DNA of 64,000 bases from Arthrobacter sp. AFG20. GTDB lineage: Bacteria; Actinomycetota; Actinomycetes; Actinomycetales; Micrococcaceae. Numbering within the stretch: the stretch's first letter is position 1; each line of letters starts with the position of its first letter. Both the position numbers and the translations under genes were made by a program. The notes beneath the pieces were generated by a model. It worked only from the letters and a program-made list of their open reading frames with translations. It was not told where the DNA came from and searched no databases. Shown here piece after piece: positions 52,201 through 61,468 of this stretch. The stretch covers positions 301,761-365,760 of the forward strand of contig NZ_PJMC01000004.1 of assembly GCF_002892795.1 (NCBI RefSeq), written 5' to 3'.

Positions 52201-53463
52201 ATGTACGCGGAGACCAGCAACAAGCCTGTCCCTCACACCGGTGATTCGCAAGGGACGGCCCCTCTGCCCAGCGTGCCTCCTGTAACTTCCCCTTCGGCTT
52301 TTGGCACGGTGACCCTTGCGCCGCCTGTCCCGCCGGCCCGCCCGCGGGACAAGAAGCGGGTTGGCCCCGCGGTCTTCGTCACCTGCCTCGTGGCGGCCGG
52401 TCTTCTGGGCGGCGGCGCGGCTTCCGGGGTTTCTGCACTGTGGCCCTACGCGCCAGCACATGCAGCCACCACGGTGCAGGCCGCGATCAGCCCGGTCATT
52501 GTCAACAACACGGAGAGCGTCAACGCCGTCACCGCCGCCGCGCAGAAGGCCTCGCCCAGCGTGGTGACCATCAGCACCAGCTCCGGCAGTTCAGGGGGCA
52601 CCGGCTCGGGCATCATTTTGGACACAGAGGGCCACATTCTCACCAACACGCACGTGGTGACCGTGGACGGGGCGGCGGCGGATGCCGCCGTCGAGGTCCG
52701 CACCAACGACGGGCAGGTCTTTAAAGCGACCATCGTGGGTACTGATCCGCTGTCCGACCTGGCCGTCATCAAGATCGATGCTCAGGGGCTGACCCCGGCG
52801 ACGCTCGGTGACTCCGGCGCCGTCAACGTGGGCGATACCGCCATTGCGATCGGCGCGCCGCTGGGACTCAGCGGCACCGTCACGGACGGCATCGTTTCCG
52901 CCGTGAACCGCACGATCGAGACGGAGTCGTCCGCCACCTCCCAGGGATCCTCAACGCAGGATTCCATCAGCATTAACGTCATCCAGACGGACGCGGCCAT
53001 CAACCCCGGCAACTCGGGAGGTGCCCTGGTCAATGCGCAGGGCGAGATCATCGGTGTGAACGTGGCCATCGCATCGGCAGGATCGTCGTCGTCCTCGAGC
53101 GGCAACATCGGCGTCGGCTTCTCCATCCCGATCAACCAGGCGAAGCGGGCGGAGGAGATCATCTCCACGGGCAAGGCGACCCATGGCCAGCTGGGACTGA
53201 CCGTTCAGGACAAAACGTCAGGGTCGTCGTCGGACTTCACTGCCGGCGCCGAAGTGGCCTCAGTAACCCCCGCGTCTGCAGCGGACAAGGCCGGGCTGCA
53301 GTCCGGCGATGTGGTGACCGGCCTGGCAGGCCGGACGGTAACGAACGCCTCCGAGCTGACGGCGGCCGCCCGCGAGCAGGCCGCCGGAACCACCGTGAAG
53401 ATCACCTTCCAGCGCGACGGCCAGGAGCAGACCGCGGACATCACCCTGGGCGCGGCGTCCTAA
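52201..53463 (+). CDS. HtrA/DegP-like membrane-anchored serine protease with PDZ domain
   Basis: A 420-aa protease. A Pro-rich cytoplasmic N-terminus is followed by one membrane helix at about 55-80. The trypsin-like domain has His151 in T-N-T-H-V-V, Asp186 in D-P-L-S-D-L-A-V, Ser272 in N-P-G-N-S-G-G-A-L. A PDZ domain spans about 330-415 (Q-L-G-L-T-V, then A-G-L-Q-S-G-D-V-V). It acts outside the membrane on damaged or signalling proteins. Intact and standard for Actinobacteria, where several paralogues are usual. Confidence 0.92.
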   Translation: MYAETSNKPVPHTGDSQGTAPLPSVPPVTSPSAFGTVTLAPPVPPARPRDKKRVGPAVFVTCLVAAGLLGGGAASGVSALWPYAPAHAATTVQAAISPVIVNNTESVNAVTAAAQKASPSVVTISTSSGSSGGTGSGIILDTEGHILTNTHVVTVDGAAADAAVEVRTNDGQVFKATIVGTDPLSDLAVIKIDAQGLTPATLGDSGAVNVGDTAIAIGAPLGLSGTVTDGIVSAVNRTIETESSATSQGSSTQDSISINVIQTDAAINPGNSGGALVNAQGEIIGVNVAIASAGSSSSSSGNIGVGFSIPINQAKRAEEIISTGKATHGQLGLTVQDKTSGSSSDFTAGAEVASVTPASAADKAGLQSGDVVTGLAGRTVTNASELTAAAREQAAGTTVKITFQRDGQEQTADITLGAAS

Positions 53464-53481
53464 GCCGAGCCCCCATACACC

Positions 53482-53511
53482 GGGCGCCGCTTCCATGGGG
53501 CAGCGGCGCCC
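53482..53511. terminator. hairpin between convergent genes
   Basis: GGGCGCCGCT and AGCGGCGCCC form a perfect 10-bp stem 19 bp past the protease stop. It can serve the convergent minus-strand operon as well. Confidence 0.65.
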
Positions 53512-53543
53512 ACTAGCCGACTTTCCCGGGGGGCCGTCACCGG

Positions 53544-53783
53544 TTACAGGTCGTCCGGCGCGTGGACATCGTGCAGGTGGTGAAGCAGTGCCTGCCCAGG
53601 ATTCTCTGGGTGCAATGCGGTGTGCCGCAGCAGTGACGCCCGGATATGGGGTTCGAGGTCCGTCTGGGAGAGGACTTCACCGATGAGGCGCCTGAGCTGA
53701 AACTGCAGGAGACCTTCCCGCACTGGTGGGGCGAACGGGGCGGCGGCTTCGCGGTCCACAACCGCCATCCCGCGCGTGTTCAC
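53544..53783 (-). CDS. small helical protein, unknown function
   Basis: A 79-aa protein rich in Leu, Arg and His (L-Q-F-Q-L-R-R-L-I-G-E-V-L-S). It starts inside the stop of the upstream gene (ATGA at 53780-53783), so the two are co-translated. No domain recognised. Confidence 0.6.
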   Translation of the reverse strand: MNTRGMAVVDREAAAPFAPPVREGLLQFQLRRLIGEVLSQTDLEPHIRASLLRHTALHPENPGQALLHHLHDVHAPDDL

Positions 53784-54520
53784 GCGATCACCGGAACGAT
53801 GCCAGTGACCAGTGTGCCGAGGCGCGCCGCAACGTCCAGTTCCAGGCCGGTCTCTGCGAAAACGAGGTGGTCACCGCTGATGACGAGGACGTGGCCTGCC
53901 GTCGTTCCTTCCAGCCACAGGGCATCGCCGACGTCCGTTTGATCAAGCTGCTGCGAATGCATGAGTTCTCCGTCCACATGCAACGCAATTGCTCCGCCGT
54001 CGCTCACCGAGCAGGTGCAGGTGTCCCGCGCGGGAACAGATCGCCGTACGATCTCGCCATAGCTGCCAGTCAATGACATCTGGAACCCATGGCTGAGCAG
54101 GGCTGAAACCAAGGCCGACGTCATCTCACCACCGGGCGCTCCGAAGACCAGACTCGGTGTCAGGGTGTAGGCGAGCACGGGAATGCTCCTTTCGCCGTCT
54201 GCGCCTCCGGCTAAAACGAGACGCGCACCGACTGACGTCAGATCGCCGTCAAAGCCGGCCGACTGATGCAACCTTAGGGCGGGTTCCTGACACTGCAGGT
54301 GATAGACAGCCGGATCGAAGGTGAGGGACACCATGCCCTCCAGATCGTGGCTTTCGGTGATGTCGACAGTCAGGGATACGGCAGCGCCTGGACCCAGTGG
54401 AAGCCGGCAGGCAGCGCAGCGGCTGGCCATTGCCATGACTGTATCGATGTACTGGGCAGTGTCCCTGCCCTTGAAGGTTTCCAGTCGTGTGTCCCAAGCG
54501 ACATTGCTGGTGATGGGCAT
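53780..54520 (-). CDS. hypothetical protein with N-terminal Cys motif
   Basis: A 246-aa soluble protein. C-A-A-C-R-L-P-L-G-P-G near 35-45 and L-Q-C near 75 could bind zinc. The rest alternates beta strands and contains D-G-E-R-S-I-P-V-L-A-Y and L-H-V-D-G-E-L. It leads a two-gene operon with 53544. I do not recognise the family. Confidence 0.65.
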   Translation of the reverse strand: MPITSNVAWDTRLETFKGRDTAQYIDTVMAMASRCAACRLPLGPGAAVSLTVDITESHDLEGMVSLTFDPAVYHLQCQEPALRLHQSAGFDGDLTSVGARLVLAGGADGERSIPVLAYTLTPSLVFGAPGGEMTSALVSALLSHGFQMSLTGSYGEIVRRSVPARDTCTCSVSDGGAIALHVDGELMHSQQLDQTDVGDALWLEGTTAGHVLVISGDHLVFAETGLELDVAARLGTLVTGIVPVIA

Positions 54521-54964
54521 TTCCGCAGTCCGATCCGTGACGCCGCATCAGTGACGCGGCCGCGAGGCGGCCTTCACGTCCTAAAACGGGAGTTGGCCGC
54601 CGGGCTGCTCTGCTGAACCCGGCAAACTGATTGGAAGGAGTTACGGTCTAACTCCCCAGCCAGATGCCGACAGCTTGGCACCGCCACCTTAGGGAATCCC
54701 CTCGGGACCCTATGGAGCTGACCGGTGGCTCCACCGACGTAGTCCCCCCCCGCCGCTGTGGCCGGGACACGTTGGGTTCGGATGCCAAACCACTGCTCCC
54801 TTGGGATCTTCCAAGGAACTCCATGCTTCTTCCAAGGACGGCGTCGGAGACTTGGATCGGCCGGCGGCGGTGGTCTTACATCCACCCTCCGGTGACGGGG
54901 TTCCTGCCTAGCCCAGTCTGCTGCCGGCCGCCAAATGGACCGCGGAGTCGTCTAGGATTCGTGT
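54521..54964. other. gap that also served as source of a duplicated scar
   Basis: No gene. A word near 54795-54870 (A-A-C-T-C-C-A-T-G-C-T-T-C-T-T-C-C-A-A-G) recurs at about 56955-56995, where it forms part of a scar copy of this locus. A possible promoter for 54965 lies here but boxes are not assigned. Confidence 0.45.
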
Positions 54965-55561
54965 ATGCGCCGGACTGTTGTCAACAACATCGTCTCCCTG
55001 GACGGGTTCTACGCCGACCAGAGCGGGAACCCGACGGTGCTGAACATGGATGAGGCTTTCGACGCCTACAACCTTGAACGGCTGCGGTCGGCGGGAACGG
55101 TGCTGCTGGGCCGGACATCCTTTGAAGGATTCGGCGCCTACTGGCCGGCCATTGCTGACGCTGCCGAGGACCCCGACAACCGCGCGCTGAGTCCGGACAA
55201 CCGGGAAACCAGCCGCCTCTACAACCGGGTAGCGAAAGTGGTGGTGTCGGACTCCCTGAATGTCCCTGCGGACCACCCCTGGGCGGCCACCACGATTATC
55301 CGACGGGACGAAGTGGGGACGTGGCTGGAACAGGAAAAACTCAAGGGGACTGGAGACATCCTGATCTTCGCCAGCCGCGTTATGTGGAACGGCCTGCTGG
55401 TCCAGGGGCTCATCGACGAACTGCATCTGACCGTCAGTCCGGGCGCCCTCACCGCAGGCCTGCCCTTGTTCCTCCAGCCTGCAAACCTTTCCCTGCTGGA
55501 CGTCCGGGCGTTCCCGGGATCGGGCAACGCCCTACTGCGGTACCGCCCGGCGTTGACCTAA
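54965..55561 (+). CDS. dihydrofolate-reductase-like (RibD C-terminal) family protein
   Basis: A 198-aa NADPH-type oxidoreductase fold. V-V-N-N-I-V-S-L-D-G-F-Y-A is the family N-terminus, and G-T-V-L-L-G-R-T-S-F-E-G-F is the cofactor-loop motif. G-D-I-L-I-F-A-S then L-I-D-E-L-H-L-T-V-S-P complete the core. Widespread in Actinobacteria with unknown substrate; not a housekeeping DHFR. Its last codons and stop are duplicated at about 57045-57091. Confidence 0.87.
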   Translation: MRRTVVNNIVSLDGFYADQSGNPTVLNMDEAFDAYNLERLRSAGTVLLGRTSFEGFGAYWPAIADAAEDPDNRALSPDNRETSRLYNRVAKVVVSDSLNVPADHPWAATTIIRRDEVGTWLEQEKLKGTGDILIFASRVMWNGLLVQGLIDELHLTVSPGALTAGLPLFLQPANLSLLDVRAFPGSGNALLRYRPALT

Positions 55562-55637
55562 ACACAACCGCCGTCGTCGGACTTAAATTGCGGAAATAGG
55601 TGCTCACAGCAAAATTCGGGCGTACTATATGAAAGTA

Positions 55638-55708
55638 CCGGATCCAAGGGAAAAGCCTTAAAACGAATCCGGCCCCCAGGTCTCCCGTAGCTTACGGGAG
55701 CCTTTTTT
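55638..55708 (+). promoter_or_regulatory. stem plus intrinsic terminator upstream of a secreted-protein gene
   Basis: CCGGAT (55638-55643) pairs with ATCCGG (55667-55672), enclosing AAGG/CCTT. It is followed by CTCCCGTA-GC-TTACGGGAG and T6 (55682-55708). It may simply terminate the reductase gene, or be a leader attenuator for 55810; the extra stem is what raises the second option. Confidence 0.6.
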
Positions 55709-55809
55709 AATTTCGCGGCAAATGGCTGACTCAGCCTGCCAATGCAACGGGATTGGCCAGCGTTGCCCGCCCACAAAAATGAATTTGCAGAAGACTGCAG
55801 GAGCAAGAA

Positions 55810-56364
55810 ATGACCACAACTCCGATGATCCGTAGCCGCCATTCTTTCGCCGCCCGGTTCGCGATGATTTCGACAGTTTCCTTGGGTCTGCTCGCCGGCC
55901 CCATCGCCCTGGCCGCACCAGCTACGGCATCGAACGATCATTCCAGAAAAGCTGATTGCACCGTCACGGCGCTGGACCCGTATGCAAAGGACCATGGGCG
56001 GAACGCCATGAGCCGCGATAACCGCAAGGACCGTGATGTACGGGTTGCGTTCGCGTTCAAGATTCACTGCGACAAGGACGCCGATGTTCGTTATAACCAG
56101 AAGATGTTCCAGGTGCATGACCGCCATGACACCGAGAAAATCGGGGATGCCTGGGACACTGTCTCGGTTTCAGGCCACCACGACAAGATCGTCAATGTGG
56201 AGAAGGTAACCGCTGACCGGGGCGAGCACTTCGTCAAGGTCTACCACACTGTTCGGATCAATGTGGAGGACAAGGACCATCGCGGCCACGGGAATGGGAA
56301 CGGCTCGTCCGATTTCAGCCGGAGTGACACCGTCAAGATCTGGGTCAATAACAACCACAAGTAG
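55810..56364 (+). CDS. secreted Asp/His/Lys-rich protein
   Basis: A 184-aa exported protein. Signal peptide with M-I-S-T-V-S-L-G-L-L-A-G-P-I-A-L-A and cleavage near A-T-A-S-N. The mature part is charged and beta-like (D-V-R-V-A-F-A-F-K-I-H-C-D-K, then V-S-V-S-G-H-H-D-K-I-V-N-V), with two Cys. A-G-G-A-G precedes the ATG. It resembles the neighbouring small exoproteins in composition but not sequence. No known family. Confidence 0.75.
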   Translation: MTTTPMIRSRHSFAARFAMISTVSLGLLAGPIALAAPATASNDHSRKADCTVTALDPYAKDHGRNAMSRDNRKDRDVRVAFAFKIHCDKDADVRYNQKMFQVHDRHDTEKIGDAWDTVSVSGHHDKIVNVEKVTADRGEHFVKVYHTVRINVEDKDHRGHGNGNGSSDFSRSDTVKIWVNNNHK

Positions 56365-56402
56365 GAGTCCGAGGCCTTTACCGCTGACTGACTAGCGACT
56401 GG

Positions 56403-56441
56403 GAGGACGACGGCGGCACCGCAAGTGCCGCCGTCGTCCTC
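56403..56441 (+). terminator. 17-bp perfect hairpin after 55810
   Basis: GAGGACGACGGCGGCAC pairs exactly with GTGCCGCCGTCGTCCTC around a 5-nt loop, 38 bp past the stop. Confidence 0.75.
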
Positions 56442-56538
56442 GGTCCCCAATACTTCACAATCAACAGCCTCATCAAAGCGTCGGGACGGAGGGGCCCAAA
56501 GGCGCCTCTGGACGTAGCCTCCTAAGCCATCCACTCGT

Positions 56539-56576
56539 GCCGGGTGCCGCTCCATGAGGGAGCGGTGCCCGGCTTT
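56539..56576 (+). terminator. second hairpin with short T-run
   Basis: GCCGGGTGCCGCTCC pairs with GGAGCGGTGCCCGGC (two wobbles), then TTT. It resembles the hairpin after the HtrA gene and may be a displaced copy. Confidence 0.6.
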
Positions 56577-56692
56577 ATGCAAATCCCGGGGGCAATATTG
56601 CGACAAGGCTGGCTGGGTGCTTCTGCGCGGATAAAACCATAACGAATTCGGTGCATTTTCTTCTTTATACGCCATCAACGTAGAACTCGTTC

Positions 56693-56845
56693 GTGCCTAA
56701 TTTCGGATTGACGGCGAACCGCACGCTGATAAGTGATTATCACTGCAGCAAAAAGAACGTTCCTGTATTGGCCGCTCCAATGCTTGGTCAGATACACCAC
56801 CGGGCACATGTCGTGCTCACTTGCAACCGATGCTCTTCAAACACA
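56693..56845 (+). ncRNA. orphan leader, copy 3 of the repeated element
   Basis: Matches the core of the 50182 and 51107 leaders: C-C-G-C-T-C-C-A, then hairpin GGGCAC (56802-56807)/GTGCTC (56813-56818), then G-C-A-A-C-C and T-T-C-A-A at 56836-56840. No gene follows; a partial duplicate of the DHFR locus does. It is either a relic whose gene was deleted or a stand-alone RNA. Confidence 0.45.
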
Positions 56846-56939
56846 GAAAGTGGCGGTCTTCGCTCGCCCGGCGGAGGCCGCTTCTGTGGTTCAACAGCAC
56901 AGCTGGGTTCTCCTTGCCTTTGCACTCAGGAGCACCAAC

Positions 56940-57091
56940 ATCGTCCATCCAAGGGACTCCATCCTTCTTCCAAGGACCGCGGCGGAGACTTGAACCGGCC
57001 GGCAGCGGACAGTCCTGCCTAGCTGTCCGCTGCCGGCCGCATACTGCGGTACCGCCCGGCGTCGGCCTAAAGCCGACCGCCGTCGTCGGAC
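56940..57091 (+). repeat. scar duplicate of the DHFR-like locus
   Basis: The first part matches about 54795-54920 (upstream of the reductase) and the second part matches 55535-55592 (its last codons and downstream, A-C-T-G-C-G-G-T-A-C-C-G-C-C-C-G-G-C-G-T). The coding middle is gone. A duplicated copy that lost its gene by internal deletion. Confidence 0.75.
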
Positions 57092-59264
<2,173 letters not shown>

Positions 59265-59361
59265 CGGCTGTCAGTCTAGCTTCGAAGGCTTTCAGGGGCG
59301 CGGACGGCTGACAACGGCACGTCATATTGACTTTCGATAGAAAAAAACAGAATATGACGTT

Positions 59362-59859
59362 ATGTCTATCGTTAGTCGATTTGTCCTCCCGCTTCGGGTC
59401 CTGCTGGTAATGGTGTTCCTCGGACTGCTGGTTGCCCAGGTCATGTCGTTTCCTGGTGAGTTTCTCTTCACCACCGAGGAGGGGCCCAGGATGGATCCCT
59501 GGCGGTGGCCGATGCTGCTGTTCTGGGAACTGGAAGCCGTATGCCTGCAGGTTGTGATCGTGTGCATCTGGCGGTTGCTGACCCTGGTCCAGCGCGACCG
59601 GATCTTCACCGCGGCCTCGCTGCGGTGGGTGGACGTGATCATGTGGGCGTTCGTGGTGGCGTGGCTGGTGCTGGCGTCGATGGCCGGTTCCCTCGTCGCG
59701 TACATCTACTTCACCCCCGAGCTGCGCGACCCCGGGCTGCCAATGGTGTTGATTGGCGTCACGCTGATCGGAGCGGTGCTGGTGCTGCTGATCGCGGTGA
59801 TGCGGGATCTGCTGCGGCAGGCGACGTCACTGCGGACGGACATGGAAGGGGTGATCTGA
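59362..59859 (+). CDS. DUF2975-type four-helix membrane protein
   Basis: A 165-aa protein with four membrane helices, at about 7-25, 50-70, 88-112 and 124-144, in the pattern of DUF2975 proteins, which are usually encoded beside a small Cro-like regulator. R-D-R-I-F-T-A-A-S-L-R-W-V is the typical cytoplasmic segment. Its stop overlaps the next start (TGATG). Likely a membrane sensor or effector of the paired regulator; role unknown. Confidence 0.82.
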   Translation: MSIVSRFVLPLRVLLVMVFLGLLVAQVMSFPGEFLFTTEEGPRMDPWRWPMLLFWELEAVCLQVVIVCIWRLLTLVQRDRIFTAASLRWVDVIMWAFVVAWLVLASMAGSLVAYIYFTPELRDPGLPMVLIGVTLIGAVLVLLIAVMRDLLRQATSLRTDMEGVI

Positions 59860-60095
59860 TGGCGATTGTGGTGCGCATCGACGTCGAACTGGCCAAACGC
59901 AAGATGAGCGTGGGGGAGTTCGCCGAGCGGGTCGGGATCACCCCGGCCAACGTGGCGGTGCTGAAGAACGGCCGGGCCAAGGCGGTCCGTTTCAGCACCC
60001 TGGACGCGATGTGCCGGGTCCTCGGCTGCCAGGCGGGCGACCTGCTCGAGTGGGTCGACGACGATGCCGCCGGCGAGTCGGTGGAGAAGGCATGA
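59859..60095 (+). CDS. Cro/YozG-like helix-turn-helix regulator
   Basis: A 78-aa DNA-binding protein. M-S-V-G-E-F-A-E-R-V-G-I-T then N-V-A-V-L-K-N-G-R-A-K-A form the HTH, followed by L-D-A-M-C-R-V-L-G-C-Q-A-G-D-L-L, the hallmark of YozG-like proteins. ATG 59859 overlaps the DUF2975 stop. The pair is a common two-gene module; the target is probably its own promoter. Confidence 0.87.
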   Translation: MAIVVRIDVELAKRKMSVGEFAERVGITPANVAVLKNGRAKAVRFSTLDAMCRVLGCQAGDLLEWVDDDAAGESVEKA

Positions 60096-60235
60096 GGTGG
60101 CTGGTCTCGCTCCTCGTCGCGGCGCTCGGCGCGGCAGTATTCGTGCTCGGCTGAGCCGATGATTCTTCAGGTCTGTAGGGCATCGGGGCGCTGCTTGTTG
60201 CCGGCGCCACCACCCTCCTCGTCCGGGCGGTGTGA
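60092..60235 (+). pseudogene. small two-helix membrane protein with two in-frame stops
   Basis: From ATG 60092 (overlapping the regulator stop) the frame reads M-R-W-L-V-S-L-L-V-A-A-L-G-A-A-V-F-V-L-G, stops at TGA 60152, stops again at TAG 60176, then reads G-I-G-A-L-L-V-A-G-A-T-T-L-L-V-R-A-V to TGA 60233. Two hydrophobic helices in one frame suggest a decayed 47-codon gene, or a 20-aa peptide alone. Confidence 0.5.
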
Positions 60236-60287
60236 CTACGCGGCCGGTAGGTGGTCTCGTATGCCTAGGGATATGCGGTTATGGGAC

Positions 60288-60746
60288 TTATGCGTACGTC
60301 AGAATCATCCTGACTGACGAAACGGTGAAGGTGCTGGTGCTAGGGTCAGCCTTGACAATGAATTTCTCGGCACTACCTTGCTCGATGGCCGCAATGAAAT
60401 CCGGGGCGTTGTCGTTGTTGACACACATGGTGCGTGAAGAGATTGGTTCGGAGGACGGGTTAAAGAAGCCAGGCCCCTCCTGACCCTTCGGAGCGAGCGT
60501 AAGCCCCTCACCCAGGTCCAATAGGTCACCAGTGAAGCGGAAAGTGAAGCAGGCTTCGACAAGCGCGCCCGATGGTATCTTCTTAGCTTTCAGTGCAAGC
60601 GAGTTGCTCCCGGTTACATGAGGATCGCCGCTCAGCTGTAGTTTCTGCTCATGCTGCGTGGGGGCCCCGACGGCCGGAACGGCAGCAAAGGCCGCTAGTC
60701 CGAGGGCGAGTCCGGTGACGACCACCGCCCTGAGTCGATAAAACAT
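60288..60746 (-). CDS. small secreted protein, unknown function
   Basis: A 152-aa exoprotein. Signal peptide with V-V-V-T-G-L-A-L-G-L-A-A-F-A-A-V-P-A-V-G-A. The mature part is a small beta domain (F-T-F-R-F-T-G-D-L-L-D-L) ending S-V-R-M-I-L-T-Y-A, with two Cys. ATG 60746 has an excellent A-A-G-G-A-G; the frame is open to 60857 but that part lacks signal features. No family recognised. Confidence 0.75.
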   Translation of the reverse strand: MFYRLRAVVVTGLALGLAAFAAVPAVGAPTQHEQKLQLSGDPHVTGSNSLALKAKKIPSGALVEACFTFRFTGDLLDLGEGLTLAPKGQEGPGFFNPSSEPISSRTMCVNNDNAPDFIAAIEQGSAEKFIVKADPSTSTFTVSSVRMILTYA

Positions 60747-60870
60747 TTCGCATCTCCTTCCGAATTTTCCCCCCGTGAACTCCTGAAGGTTACTGCTGCC
60801 GCCGCACGAAAGATATATAGGCCGCGTTGACTTCCAGGTTGCGCTGTCACAGAGCACCCCGTGAACTCAG

Positions 60871-60985
60871 ACCTCTATCCTGGTCTGGCCTGAAGCCGCG
60901 GAGAACGTCGCCACCCCTCTGGCCAAGGGCGTGCAGTCCCGGACCATGGGAGACCTCGCGCGTGGCAACCGACTGCGCGTCCAGG
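60871..60985 (+). pseudogene. possible fragment of a single-stranded DNA-binding protein gene
   Basis: Reads I-L-V-W-P-E-A-A-E-N-V-A-T-P-L-A-K-G then R-T-M-G-D-L-A, similar to the A-E-N-V-A-x-S-L-x-K-G core of SSB proteins. No start, and the rest is absent. Weak but specific pattern; next to the left direct repeat. Confidence 0.35.
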
Positions 60986-61028
60986 TTGTGCATGATCGCC
61001 GGAGCGTATTGGTGAGGTTCAGGCGCAG

Positions 61029-61284
61029 GTGTGCAGCCAGGTCAGGCGCGGTCCCGTCGTCCACGTGTGCGGGAAAAGCCCGGAGGATTCTCAATAGGTT
61101 TTGTCAAGGACAATCGATGGTCTCGGCCTGCCCGTTGCCGGCACCCAAGGTGAGATTGAGCTGTCCATAGTTGGGGGCGATCCGGGATATCCATGGCTGA
61201 ATTTATTGGGAGCCGTTGGGGTAGCTCCCTCGGCGGGGTAGCGGTGGATAACCCAGCGGGGATTGTCCCCGGCTGTGGTCAGCG
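61029..61284. repeat. left copy of direct repeat flanking the Mrr-type gene
   Basis: About 256 bp that align along most of their length with 63016-63272, including the identical GAGGATTCTCAATAGGTTTT and GGGAGCCGTTGGGGTAGCTC. Diverged by point changes, for example GATATCCATGG here for TTATCCACGG in the right copy. Confidence 0.85.
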
Positions 61285-61468
61285 CACGCTTCTACCGCGC
61301 ACTTGGAGCCTTGACCTGTGGGGCTAGTCTTTGAGCAACCGATGGGCAGTCGGAGGACCAGTTTGTTCGGGCATTAGCTTTTGCCGTGCCCATGATGCTC
61401 CTATAGGCGTCAAATTGCAGCGGAAGTCTCAAGCTGTAAGTGACGTGGGGTGAAAGTATGCTCTCTCC

